64,000 nucleotides of DNA from Eublepharis macularius (taxonomy: Eukaryota; Chordata; Lepidosauria; Squamata; Eublepharidae): assembly GCF_028583425.1 (NCBI RefSeq), contig NC_072802.1:11913926-11977925 (forward strand), read 5' to 3'. Under the pieces are notes generated by a model that was given only the letters and a program-made list of their open reading frames with translations, was not told the DNA's origin and searched no databases. Positions 23,965 through 33,833 of the stretch are shown in pieces; the first letter of the stretch is position 1, and the number at the start of each line of letters is the position of its first letter. The position numbers and the translations under genes were made by a program.

Positions 23965-24282
23965 TTAGACTGTGAACCTGAAATTTTGTGCCCCATGGTC
24001 ATGCTGTAAAAAATGTTCTACCAGGGGGGCTTCCATCACGCTGTTATTTATACGTGATATGTGTTCTAAAATACACGTCTTTAATGCCCTAATGGTACTC
24101 CCCACGTATAACATATCACATTCACAAATTATCAAGTACACAATTCCCACGGATTGGCAGGTGGTAAACTGTCTTAATTGCACTTGAAATTTTATGCCAG
24201 GGATGGTGATTCTATCACCTGTGATCGCTATAGGGCACAAGTGGCACCAGCCACATTTAAAGTGCCCGACCGGTAAATTCAA
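23965..24282 (-). pseudogene. Penelope GIY-YIG endonuclease domain
   Basis: About 105 residues. A CGWCHLC zinc-binding cluster (residues 10-16) is followed by the GIY-YIG core: VGIVYLIICEC (45-55) and YVGST (59-63), then Arg65 and an EH pair at 73-74, with a downstream HFLQHDH segment. In Penelope-like elements this C-terminal domain nicks target DNA to prime reverse transcription. Upstream the frame is cut by the MITE at 24295, so this is a domain fragment of a dead copy. The neighbouring RT-terminal fragment lies across the insertion at 25080-25370. Confidence 0.88.
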
Positions 24283-24294
24283 GTTGCTCCTACG

Positions 24295-25076
24295 CAGGGC
24301 TTTTTTTCAGCTGGAATGCAGTGGAACGGAGTTCCGGAACCTCTTGAAAATGGTCACATGGCTGGTGGCCCCAGACAGAGGGGCCACCACTGGAGCGGCG
24401 CGGAAGGCAATCTAAACTCCCTTCTATAAGACTATGGAATTCCAGTTATCTAGAGTTCGTCTCCCCCCTTCTGCAAGAAGCACAAAGTTTCTTGATTCCA
24501 AAAGGTTTATTGAAAGACAATGCTCAGGATACAAGTAGCCATATTCCAAGGACTAGGAAAGCCTTGGCTGAACGAAAGCTTTGTTGAGAATGACACACAA
24601 AATGAAAGTAGCAACACTTCAAACACCCATTCCCAGCCTCCCCCCTTAGTCCTGTCTAGAAGGCCTGGGAAGGTGAGGACGTCAAGGTCGGCTGGAACAG
24701 TTTGATAAGAATTCTTCGCTCACATGGATATATGCGGCTTGGGCAGCACCTGGGCCTGGAGGGAGAGAACTAAACAACTACAGATTGTAACATAAGAACA
24801 TGGCGTAGCTTTGGCTTGAGAACTGACTAGCAAACTGACACTCTGACATCCTCTGTCTGGAGATCAGGGGGTAGGGCCACCGGCCATGTGACCATTTTCA
24901 CCGAGGGCAGTTTAAACTTTTAAAAACTCCCCCCTTGTTCCAGCTGACCCAAAGTGACGTTATTGGCCCTGGAAGCATTCGTGCACTTTGCGCGCGCACA
25001 TGTGGTACCAGGGGCACCACCTCCTGCCAAGAGTTGCCCCCTGTGATGGCAACCACCTCTTTTCCCAGAAAAAAAA
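24295..25076 (+). mobile_element. hAT-like hairpin MITE inserted in Penelope, itself split by a solo LTR
   Basis: Starts cagggctttttttcagc (24295) and ends near ccagaaaaaaaacc (25077), imperfect terminal inverted repeats. Flanks ctcctacg (24287-24294) and cccctacc (25077-25084) match at 6 of 8 positions, consistent with an old 8-bp hAT-type target duplication. Inside, the halves around 24335-24380 and 24865-24900 are inverted copies (AAAATGGTCACATGGC / GCCATGTGACCATTTT). It lies between the RT tail and the endonuclease of the Penelope copy. The central LTR is at 24425-24848. Confidence 0.75.
24425..24848 (-). mobile_element. Solo LTR of the chromodomain Gypsy family
   Basis: 424 bp, closely related to the LTRs at 14520-14943 and 20848-21274 over its whole length, but more diverged (by eye roughly 10%). 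It interrupts the hAT-like MITE. No convincing TSD was seen. Confidence 0.88.
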
Positions 25077-25380
25077 CCCCTACCAAAATGAGTGCACCAG
25101 CAGATCTTTTAAATTCCTCGTTCTCGGCAATCCAATAATGGGGGGATTCTCACCACCTTTAATATCCTGGAGTAAGGGCCAATGCTTACAAATAATATCC
25201 TTGATATGGCGTGACTGAGATGTAAATTCCACCATCCATATCAGTTGTTTCTTTTCCTCCCTATTCTTGTTTACAAACAGTTCTCCTCTCCAGACACTCA
25301 TCACTCGTTCGTGAATGTGTGATATTCTACTCCAAAAAGAATCCTTAAGGGCCAATAAAGTTGTTTGCAACTTTTCTCAA

Positions 25381-25597
25381 CAGATTCAGTCAGAGATTTC
25401 CACATGCCAACTCCACTTCAGCCCTTAATATTTACACGCAAGGCTTAACCATGAATAGATACAACCTAGAGACAAGATGCCTCCATTCCTCAGAATGGTG
25501 CTTGCAAGCTTTCAACCCCCCCCCCCCCCCGAACTCTGTAGCAGGCTGAACGTTGAATACAAAAGAAAGGAGGTGGGAATTTTAAAAGGAAACACTG

Positions 25598-25639
<42 letters not shown>

Positions 25640-26081
25640 GGAACAGCCCAATATCTGCACTCTGCAGCTGTTAAAAATGGAGGCTGGGGATGCTGCAGTC
25701 TTAATTAAATGACATGGAGACAGATGCAAGACAGATTTCAAGATGTACCGGGCAGTGCTGGGGAAGGTTTGAATGAATTGCAGGCTATTATTTTTTCAAT
25801 GAGAGATGGTAGTTTTGCTTCTCCATCTCAGGGTCCTCTGGTGCATCTTGAAATATATTTTGCAGTCATCCCCATGTCATCTAAATAAGTTTGCAACACC
25901 TGTCAACATTGGGCTCTTCTAACATGCCTTAAAACAGCTTTTTTATTCTCTCTTTTTAAAAATAACACCAGGACTTGCCCAAGGGCTTGCCCAAGGCCCA
26001 CTGGCTAGCTCAGGTTGACATCCTGACTGAGCCATCACTGGCCCTGCTGTGTTCTGAGCCCTGCAAAGGAGGCAGAAAACT
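25381..26081. other. Unassigned stretch with (GT)n microsatellite
   Basis: A (GT)n run of about 19 units lies at 25600-25639 and a C-tract at 25507-25521. 25970-26060 has SINE-like wording (CTTGCCCAAGGCCCACTGG). No gene seen. Confidence 0.6.
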
Positions 26082-26296
26082 AGGGTTGCCAACACTGGGT
26101 TGATTAATTCCTGGAGATTTGGAGGTGGAGCCGAGGGCAGGAAGAATTTTGGGATGAAAAGGAGCTCAGCAGGGATGTGATTCCCTACAGCCTACCACAG
26201 GAATCTGCCATCGCCTCCAGAGAAATGGATCTTTTTGGTCTGGAGATCAGTTTAATTCTGGGAGGACTCCATCCCCCACCTGGAGGTTAGCAACCA
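26082..26296 (+). mobile_element. MITE, TA-flanked AGGGTTGCC family
   Basis: Starts TAGGGTTGCCAAC and ends CTGGAGGTTAGCAACC. The ends are inverted repeats, and most copies in the window sit between TA dinucleotides (…TA-GGGTTGCC…GGCAACCC-TA…), suggesting a Tc1/mariner- or Harbinger-type origin. Interior text (CTGGAGATTTGG...GAGATCAGTT) recurs at 29896-30100, 53487-53715 and 62443-62662. Confidence 0.7.
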
Positions 26297-26842
26297 GAGC
26301 AGAACCTGGCCATGGCTGCCACTTGCTCTTCCTCCCACCTGCAAAGGGGTGGGGCAGGGAAGACAGGCCTGGCCACCTGCCACACCCAACATGAAGTTGC
26401 AAGGAGCCCGGCATTGTGGTGCAGGAGGCTGCCTGATCTGCCCCGCTCCTTCATGAGGTCAGGGTAGGGGTGGGAAAAGGCAACCAAGGTGACCTGGGCT
26501 ATGGCACTGGGGCTGGGGGTGCCACTCAGGGCTGTCACTAGCCACCTGCTCAAAACACAAAAGCCTGCCCCTGACTTGTGGCATTTTGGGTGGTGTAAGG
26601 TTGCCTTTCAAATGATGCTTGAATAGAGGTAGCGTGATACGAAGTTTGACCAGGGTGGTCTCCAACCCAACCCCCACCTGACAGACTGTACCCACATGGC
26701 TTCTAAAAGCAGTTATTTCAGATGAAGTATGAGGTGAACAAGGACAAAATAACTTTTATTAACTTGAGAGAAAATATTTTTATTAACTTTCTTGGATAGA
26801 ATATGTTTGGTCCATAAACAGTCTTGAAACTGTATGCAAACT

Positions 26843-27261
26843 AGCCTTGCCAACTCCAGGTTGGGAAATTCCTGGAGATTTGGGAGTGGAACCAGGGAGG
26901 TGGGGTTTGGGGAGGGGAGGGACCTCAGGGGAGTATAATTCCATAGAGTCGACCCTCCAAAGCAGCCATTTCCTCCAGGGGGACTGATTTCTGTTGCCCG
27001 TTCCCCTTACCCTCCTGGCTGGAGATGGGGGGACCTGGCACTTACCTTGTGCCTTCTGCATGTTGGTTCACATGTGCGTGCCCCCAGCACTTCACGCCGA
27101 CTACAGACCAACCTTGGCCCCAGCGAAGTGTGGGAGCACAGCCACAGCCAGTGCAATGATGTCACTTCAGGAAGTGACATCATTGTGCCCTGACAAGAGC
27201 ATTCCTGGTGCCAGCTTTCCTGGGTTGCCTGCCAGTGGTGAGCAATCTCCAGAGGGCTTGC
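26843..27261 (+). repeat. Two GTTGCC-family repeats fused or adjacent
   Basis: 26843-27010 is the left part of the AGGGTTGCC MITE. From about 27010 the text changes to the GC-rich subfamily, which includes the palindrome caatgatgtcactt...aagtgacatcattg (27154-27185). It runs to the TSD-like sequence at 27262. Confidence 0.55.
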
Positions 27262-27276
27262 CACCTCCCACCAATC

Positions 27277-29196
27277 TCAAAGAGAAAGGCTCCCCTGGAT
27301 AATACTGTGAAAGTAAGAAGGCAACTGTCAGGGCTTGCCATTGCTGTCGCTGGGCAGGGCGCTGGCTGGGCTGGCCCTGACATCAGAGGGGTGCTAGGGA
27401 TGCTGCAGGACCCTGCTCTGTGGAAGGAGGGGCAGTATACATCACCCACTAAGTCCACTCGCTGTCCTGCTCAACCTGGCCTGCTCACCCCCTGCATCCT
27501 CCTTCATCTCCTCCTCCCAGAACTCTCCTCCAAGCCTCCACTCTCACACTGCTCTGCTCCCATTCCACACCATCACTCCTTACTCACACCCACCACCCCA
27601 GCACTCTTCCCAGCCAACCTTTATAGGGCTTCCTTCCTCCGCCCCGCCCTCCTTCCAGCCTGGTCCTGGGCTACCCCAAGCAGTTGCAGCTGAGGTAGCT
27701 GATCTGGCTCCATTGACCAGCACCAGCTGCGTCTTGTTGCCTGGCTGTCAAGCCTCCCTGACTCTGCTGATTGCCGAAGGCAGGCCCAACTGTGGCCCCT
27801 TGGCTGGCTGCCCAGCTCCTCCCCCAGAATGCCTGTGGCAACTCCATCTGGGGCTGCTTTGTCCCTGATCTTTCCTGAGCCAGGTTATTGCCTTCCAGCT
27901 GGCGCATAGGCTTGGGCATGGCTTGGGGCTGCTTCTCCTCTCTGCCAGGTAAGAGCTCTGTTTGGGCAGCTGCTGGGTCCCTATTCCCCCTGCTTTTGCC
28001 CTCTCCCTCTGCTCTGTTGAGCCCCCCATTGCCCCCCTGGAGGGTGGGTCTAGCTGGTGCCTCTCTGCCTCCTCTAGCCCTCTGAGGCCCTGGCCCTTTG
28101 CCCCTTTCCCCAGGTGTAGGTGGGTTCTGCCCCTGGTTGCTAGCTGGGGTGGCAGGGCTGCTGTCTCCAGGTTGCCTCCCATTGCTCCCTCCCGGCAAGT
28201 CTGGGGGCTGAGGCTCAGACCCCGGACGGCAACTGCCTGCCAGAGGGTAACAACTTCCAATAAATCAACCACAATTCAAAAATGTCAATCTGAAATTTTT
28301 TTAAAGTGCTGAAAGTGCTCAACTATGCTGACAATAAGTACAATAAATATAGCAAATATAATTCATATATACACAATGTATAACAAAAGAAATTTTTGGG
28401 AAGAGTTCAAGAGATATCTCAACACTATACACCAATTTTAATGAACAAACCATATACAATACTATGAGCCTAAAAGGCTTAGTGCAATAAATACTAATTT
28501 CTATACATAAACATTCAATCACTGGAAATTTTGCAGGTAAGTAATAATTTTCAACTCCATGAATAGGTTATGATTGTTTCTTCTTTCTTTACAGGTCCTC
28601 TGAGAAAAAGGCGTGATGTCTGACTTCTTCGAAAGGAGTAACTTGTATAGAGTCTTGAAGAAGAGACTGTCAAGATGGAGCCTAACAGGCATTTGCCAGC
28701 ATTATTAATCCCGTTTCGTAATACCAACTTTTTCAAAGGCTCAACATTATCAAGACCATCAGAGCATCATGTTGCCAAGCAATTTCAATAACCAAATGGT
28801 GTGTGTTATACATGGAGAATCCCAGGCTCCGTCTATAACATATTCATGGACTTGAAAATCTATTACTTACCTGAAAAATTTATTTCCAGTGATTGAATAT
28901 TTATGTATAGAAATTAGTATTTATTGCACTAAGCCTTTTAGGCTCATAGTATTGTATACGGTGTGTTCATTAGAAATTGGTGTATAGTGTTGAGCTAGCT
29001 CTTGAACTCTTCCCAAAAAGTTCTTTTGTTATACATTGTGTATATATGAATTGTATTTGCTATATTTATTGTACTTATTGTCAGCACAGTTGAGCACTTT
29101 CAGCACTTTAAAAAAATTTCAGATTGACATTTTTGAATTGTGGTTGATTTATTGGATGTTGTTACCCTCTGGTAGGCAGTTGCCTTCTTACTTTCA
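27277..29196. mobile_element. Penelope-type inverted pseudo-LTR pair (long hairpin)
   Basis: Two arms of about 330 bp face each other: left 27308-27327 plus 28236-28548, right 28865-29196. The left arm is split by a 0.9-kb insertion. The spacer (28549-28864) carries, on the minus strand, a hairpin followed by ACGAAAC (near 28710-28730), resembling Penelope 3' regions. The whole unit is bracketed by cacctcccaccaatc at 27262-27276 and 29197-29211 (15 bp), a target duplication of Penelope-like length. No endonuclease or RT coding remains, so this is probably a terminal-repeat-only derivative. Confidence 0.65.
27328..28227. mobile_element. 900-bp insertion of unknown class in the left hairpin arm
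   Basis: Comparison of the two hairpin arms shows exactly where foreign DNA entered: ggcaactg is present at both ends (27320-27327 and 28228-28235) but once in the intact arm. An 8-bp duplication suggests a hAT-type element, and the left end starts tcagggc as hAT elements often do, but no matching inverted repeat is visible at the right end. A minus-strand TATAAA near 27622 and the C/T-rich body would also fit a worn solo LTR. Minus-strand frames (27671-28198) are low-complexity Pro/Gln/Gly-rich and unrecognised. Confidence 0.6.
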
Positions 29197-29211
29197 CACC
29201 TCCCACCAATC

Positions 29212-29895
29212 ACCGGCGATTGGCAGGCAACGGAGCAAACCCACAGAGATTGCACACCACTGGCAGGCAACTGGGAAGTCTAATCAGCAGTCATAAAAAT
29301 CAGACATTAAACAGTTGTAAACCAGCCATCAAAAAGAAATCACTAACACTGGGGCAGGGAAAGAAAGCAGTTGAGAAGAATCTTGAGTGCCTGAACATAC
29401 CAGAAACCTAAAATAAGGTAACGTATACATGTTCACTCAGTGTTTTCTACACAGTGTCAAAATGCAGAAGTGGAGCTGGAGCTGGGGCATTTTCTCATAA
29501 ATGGGGAGAGTCGGAATGGAGGAACCCACCCTGTTCAGGAGCAGAGGACAAATAACTGGGTGGGGTCTGCTATATGCCTAATTCAGGAAGAAAAAACAGC
29601 AGGAGCAGGAAAGGAGTGATGTGGGAAAATTAGTATCCATTGGAAAACGAACGCTTTTTTAAAAGGTAAATATTTAGTCTCTTTCTCAGAAGAAATATCT
29701 ACCTCACTAATACAGAAAATCATTTTTTCCTTAAAAAGGGAAGTGGAGAATAGCACTGCTCCATTATGAGAAAAACAACTTCCAAATAGATTTCCCCCTA
29801 AATATTTTCCTTTGTAACTGCAAACCAATTCCCAGTCACACAATATTATCCACGTTGCTCGGCCTCCCTCCCTGCCTGTTAGGTTAGGCTGAGAT
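29212..29895. other. Unassigned stretch
   Basis: 29212-29285 is an inverted partial copy of 27215-27262 (TTGCCTGCCAGTGGTG wording). The rest is AT-rich without a recognisable gene. The minus ORF 29583-29978 reads through the MITE to its right and is not considered real. Confidence 0.4.
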
Positions 29896-30100
29896 AGGGT
29901 TGCCAGCTCCATGACGGGAAATTCCGGAGTTTGGGGGGATGGAACCTGAAGAGGGCGGAGTTTGGGGAGGGGCTTCAACTGGGTATAATGCCTTCCAGTC
30001 CACCTTCCGAGGTAGCCCTTTTATCCAGAGGAACTGATGTCTGTCACCTGGACATCAGTTATCATTCTGAGACTGAGAGATCTGGAGTCCGGCAACCCTA
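29896..30100 (+). mobile_element. MITE, TA-flanked AGGGTTGCC family
   Basis: GATAGGGTTGCCAGCTCC at the left and GTCCGGCAACCCTAGG at the right, terminal inverted repeats about 10 bp with TA at both flanks. Same family as 26082-26296. Confidence 0.72.
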
Positions 30101-30104
30101 GGCT

Positions 30105-30215
30105 GAGAGCATGTTACTGGCCCCACGGTCACCCAGAAAGCGTAGTGGGGATTTGAACCCCACTCTCCCAGATTCAGTTCTGGCACTTTAATCACTGTAC
30201 TACATTGGCTTCCTG
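30105..30215 (-). repeat. tRNA-derived SINE fragment
   Basis: Minus strand has GCCAATGTAGTACAGTGATT (A-box-like) and GGGTTCAAATCCCC-like B-box (plus strand ggggatttgaacccc), the layout of a tRNA-derived SINE. Lacks a clear 3' tail. Confidence 0.6.
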
Positions 30216-30858
30216 AGCCACATGTTAAAGGTCATTCTAGACAAGATACGGGAAGATCTGTGATCATATCTCCAATGTTCTTTTCTTCCAAAATAGCAGT
30301 TTTGGTGGCTAATTTTCTCCAATCCCATTTTCCTATCCTCAGATATTTTATTTTTTATTTATATCATATTTGTATTCCACCCTCCCCGCAAGCGGGCTCA
30401 GGGTGGATAACAACCTTAAAATAATTTTAAAACGTTCCATATTAAAACATTAAAACATCATATAAAAATAGCAGCACTCTTTTGCCTGGCAGCAACAATA
30501 CAACTAATAACCAACAATACAGCAATACAACTGGATATAGCAGCACAGTAACAGCAGCTGAAAAACAAACAGTAGTGGGCAGCTTTCACAGAGAGGGGGG
30601 GTAGATGTTGCATCCTCCGGCCAATGAAGGCCCAACCTCAGCCATGAGCCTGGCAGAACAACTCTGTCTTACAGGCCCAGCGGAAAGATAGTAAATCCTG
30701 CCGGGCCCCGGTCTCAGTAGACAGAGTGTTCCACCAGGTAGGAGCCAGGACTGAAAAGGCCCTGGCTCTAGTCGAGGCGAGGCAGGCTTCCTTAGGGCCA
30801 GAGACTGATAACAGTTGTTTTTCTCCCGATCAGAGGGTCCTCTGGGGAATATACGGGG

Positions 30859-31803
30859 TGTCATGGCCCAGTCTGGGCTCAGTGAGAGCGAGGACTCCTC
30901 CTCAGGAGGAGAGGGGCTTTGTGTAGCCAGCCAGGACTCCTCAGGAGAAGAGGAGCTCCATGTAGCCAGCCCTGACTCAGCAGAGGCTGGTAATCAGGAG
31001 CCACAGCTGCTGGCTAATCGGAGCCTACAGCCAGCAGCTGAAGCAGAGCCATCAGTACTCTCCAGCCCCAGCACCACAGGGGAAGCTCAGCCAGGGACTT
31101 CCACAGGGGAAGCTCAGTCAGGGACTGCCAGCACCACAGGGGAAGCTCAGCCAGGGACTTCCACAGGAGAAGCTCAGCCAGGGACTGCCAGCACCACAGG
31201 AGAAGCCCAGCCAGGGACTTCCATAGGGGAAGCTCAGCCAGGGACTGCCAGCACCACAGGAGAAGCCCAGCCAGGGACTTCCATAGGGGAAGCTCAGCCA
31301 GGGACTGCCAGCACCACAGGAGAAGCCCAGCCAGGGGCTTCCACCCCCCCCCAGGTTCGCCCATGCGTAAAGTACGCCGCAGACAAAGGCTGAAGCTGGA
31401 ACTGCAGGAGAGACGGCGCAGTGCTCGTCTCCTGAGCCGACGCCAGCTGCTAGAGAGCGACGATGAGTAGCATCAGGATGGAGCCCCAGCAGCTGGCTGA
31501 AAACCACGCCTGGCTATAAAAGCCAGTCAGGAGCGACAGCTAGGCGTGGAAGCAACGTGTCTACTGCCTGCAACCACTCCGTGTTCCGTGGACCTTGCCT
31601 GTGCCTGCTTTTGGACCTGACACTATCGGTAACTGACCTTGGACTGTGCCTGGCCTTGCTCTTGGACTCTGGACTCACTTCTGGCATTAGCTCATGCTCT
31701 GACCACTGCTTTGACTTGGCTTTTGGCTCCTGAAACTCCCCCTGGACTTGGCGTTGAGGTTTGGACTTGAACCACCCTGCTTGGGCTGGCCCAGCCCGTG
31801 ACA
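30859..31803 (+). mobile_element. Solo LTR with internal tandem repeat, 5-bp TSD
   Basis: 945 bp with TGTCA...TGACA ends and the 5-bp duplication cgggg at 30854-30858 and 31804-31808, inserted into an L2. A TATAAA box at 31515-31520 gives the orientation. The first half contains about four 60-bp tandem units (31075-31335) that happen to read as a Gly-Glu-Ala-Gln-Pro-Gly-Thr-rich peptide. Class (Gypsy or endogenous retrovirus) is undecided. The 5-bp duplication suits either. Confidence 0.82.
31075..31335 (+). repeat. 60-bp tandem repeat inside the solo LTR
   Basis: About 4.3 near-identical 60-bp units, each made of two half-units beginning gaagctcagccaggga and gaagcccagccaggga. They share the ...caccacagg... 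joint. Confidence 0.9.
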
Positions 31804-32186
31804 CGGGGAGAGACGGTCCCTCAAGTACACTGGCCCCAGTCCATACAAGGCATCGGTCAATACCAGAACCTTGAACCTGACCCAGTACTCCACTGGCAAC
31901 CAATGCAGCTCGTGCAGTATTGGTGTAATATGCGCCCTATTTGGTGCTTTTATAATGATGCGTGCCGCTGCATTTTTCACCAGCTGCAATCTCCGGGTCA
32001 GGCTCAAGTGTAGGCCCGCGTAGAGCGAGTTACAGTAGTCTAACCTAGAGATGACCATTGCCTGGATCACTGTAGTTAAGTCACAGGTAGACAGGTAGGG
32101 GACAAGTTGCCTGGTCTGCCGCAGATGGAAAAAAGAATATTCCACCCAACATCTATTAGTCCCCTTGGTGGAAACCAACAGGCAGT

Positions 32187-32960
32187 GTAAAGTTGGTTGT
32201 GTGTTTCACAAGTGAGAGATGAGCTAAGAATGTGTGCCCACTTCCCCGCAGCTCCAACCCAGAATGCCCCCCCGTTGTTATTTACCAATAAAAACCATAA
32301 TGGACCTCCAGCGATGGATCCTCCTGTTCTGGTTCCAGGCTGCTGTGCCCTGCTGGCGCTTTTCTTCAGCCTTGTTTTCAAGAAACAGGAAGAGCCTCAC
32401 GAACGAGCAGAGGAAGCTCCTTTTCAGCCTGGATTAAAGAGCGCAGGGAACTGGTTGGAGTGCAGAGCATTAGGACAGGTAATTCAATCGACAGAGCTGA
32501 GTTTGGCCTACCTTTTCATCTAAATGAATCTATTGATGGGAAGAAAACAGCTGCAGTCCTGACCTATCCGTCTCTGTCGGAAATGATTATGCTAATACCT
32601 TCTCAAAGAATTTTCTCCTGCTTCGCAAAAAGTGGGGTAAAGCAGGGACACCATCCTTTGAGTGCTGTGTGGGCTCAGTGAAAGCCAGACGAGGCAACTG
32701 GAATATTTACGAGAGCCTGGAAGGATGCTTTGGACCCCAGTTATTTCTGTTCTCAATCCGGTTACTGCTGAACCTTTGGTTGATCAGACAAATTATCAAA
32801 TGGTTGGAGCACCTTCACTTGAAGGACACATCTTCTTCATCTAGAGACATGAGAACTAATGGTCGCGAGGAGGGGTGATGTAGGAAATGGCACATTTTGG
32901 GGAATCGGTGGATACCCTTTTCCCCTGCAATATATTCAAGAGAAGTAAACAACACATTCT
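32187..32960 (+). other. Non-repetitive stretch with possible orphan exon
   Basis: Not recognised as any repeat. An ATG at 32314 opens a frame with an N-terminal hydrophobic segment (VLVPGCCALLALFFSLVF) followed by a Glu/Lys-rich stretch, and a splice-donor-like CAG|GTAATT at 32476-32482. Another frame, 32669-32878, encodes FLFSIRLLLNLWLIRQIIKW, possibly amphipathic or membrane-spanning. The two frames are not in phase with each other. I do not recognise a protein family. It could equally be non-coding. Confidence 0.25.
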
Positions 32961-33239
32961 AGGGTTGCCAGATCCCCTCAACTCCTGGTGGTGGTGGGGG
33001 GGACCAGACACTCACTTGAGTGATCTTGCACACGTGCACACGATGATGTCACTTCCAGAAGTGATGTCATCATGCCTGTGGGGAATGCCTCTGCTGTGCA
33101 CTGACCCGGGAGGCTTCTTGCCTCTGGGCCCGTCCCCCAGGACCTTTCCCCCTCTGCCTGCCGGGTGAGTGGCAGTGGAGGGCAGAGGCTGGGAGCAAGG
33201 GATCCCTCACTCCCACCAGGGGACTGGCAGCCGCCCCTA
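32961..33239 (+). repeat. GC-rich GTTGCCAG repeat with CRE-like palindrome
   Basis: Begins AGGGTTGCCAGATCCC and ends GGACTGGCAGCCGCC. The centre holds cgatgatgtcacttcc / gaagtgatgtcatcat (33042-33073), an inverted repeat with CRE-half-site-like TGATGTCA. Same family as 54797-55507. Confidence 0.6.
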
Positions 33240-33761
33240 ACTCATTCTTCACACAATGCATAATTAACATATGGAGCTCATGGCCACAAGAGGTGATCAT
33301 GGTTACGTGCTTAGGGTCAAATCAGATGAAGTGCTGTGAGAGGGGAAATGGTGAGAAAATGCCTGCCAGCTTGTAAGGTCCAGGCAGAGGCTGGAACCCA
33401 GACAAGATGTTTCTGTGGGTGCAAGGATTTCCACCATCTTTCTCCTCCCGAGGTAGCCCAAAATGCCCAATGAAATCTTGGGGGAGAGGGAACCCCAGGG
33501 ATAGGATCTGGGGCAGCTCTGGTTGGGGAGGATCCTGCTCCACCATTACCCCTGTGGAAACATCTAGCCTTGAACTGGCTCTCTCCTGTTCCAGGAACTT
33601 AAGGCCTGGAGGTGACCCAGGATCCGAGCCCTTGAGTATGAACCAAAGGGTTCGTGGCCTTTAGCTCTTAGCCTAGAGCAGGCAGGAAGGTCTCCTTGCA
33701 GACACACAGAGAAAAATTTCCTCTACATTTATTCAGCGGAGTTAGTCGTGTTAGTCTGTAG
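33240..33761. other. Unassigned stretch
   Basis: No gene recognised. 33735-33760 carries the GTTAGTCGTGTTAGTCTGTAG end of the short interspersed repeat family, cut off by the CR1 that starts at 33762. Confidence 0.4.
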
Positions 33762-33833
33762 AATCATAGAATCACAGAACTGGAAGGGGCCATACAGACC
33801 ATCTAGTCCAATCCCCTGCCCAGTGCAGGATCA

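Larger units (their letters stand above)
23110..25380 (-). mobile_element. Penelope-like retroelement, 3' part, interrupted
   Basis: On the minus strand: the C-terminal end of the reverse-transcriptase region (25080-25370), then, after an interrupting MITE, a GIY-YIG endonuclease (23965-24282), then a 3' UTR or pseudo-LTR (23110-23900). The 25080-25370 part encodes HWPLLQDIKGGENPP...RNLKDLLVHS, the segment that precedes the endonuclease in Penelope-like elements. The 3' region contains CAGAAGA, an extra G, a GUC/GAC hairpin and GAAA (23510-23531), like the modules in the short repeats. The element is 5'-truncated. The outer boundaries are approximate. Confidence 0.85.
30345..32186 (-). mobile_element. 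L2-clade LINE, 3' part, split by a solo LTR
   Basis: 30345-30858 contains the 3' end (minus-strand CCACCCTGAGCCCGCTTG) and last coding segment, and 31804-32186 contains the preceding coding segment. The latter encodes RLDYCNSLYAGL and ELHWLPVEYWVRFKVLVLT, hallmarks of the C-terminal part of L2/CR1-group reverse transcriptases. The intact sister copy at 44573-46124 shows that the two pieces are contiguous in the element (ATATACGGGG / CGGGGAGAGACGG). 5'-truncated near 32186. Confidence 0.88.

Noticed and set aside
27671-28272. Overlapping 174-175-codon minus frames
   Set aside because: Pro/Gly/Gln-rich low-complexity text inside a 900-bp insertion; no domain, and two frames are open at once.
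30815-31393. 192-codon frame of Gly-Glu-Ala-Gln-Pro repeats
   Set aside because: Starts outside the LTR and is open because of the 60-bp tandem repeat; treated as part of an LTR fossil.
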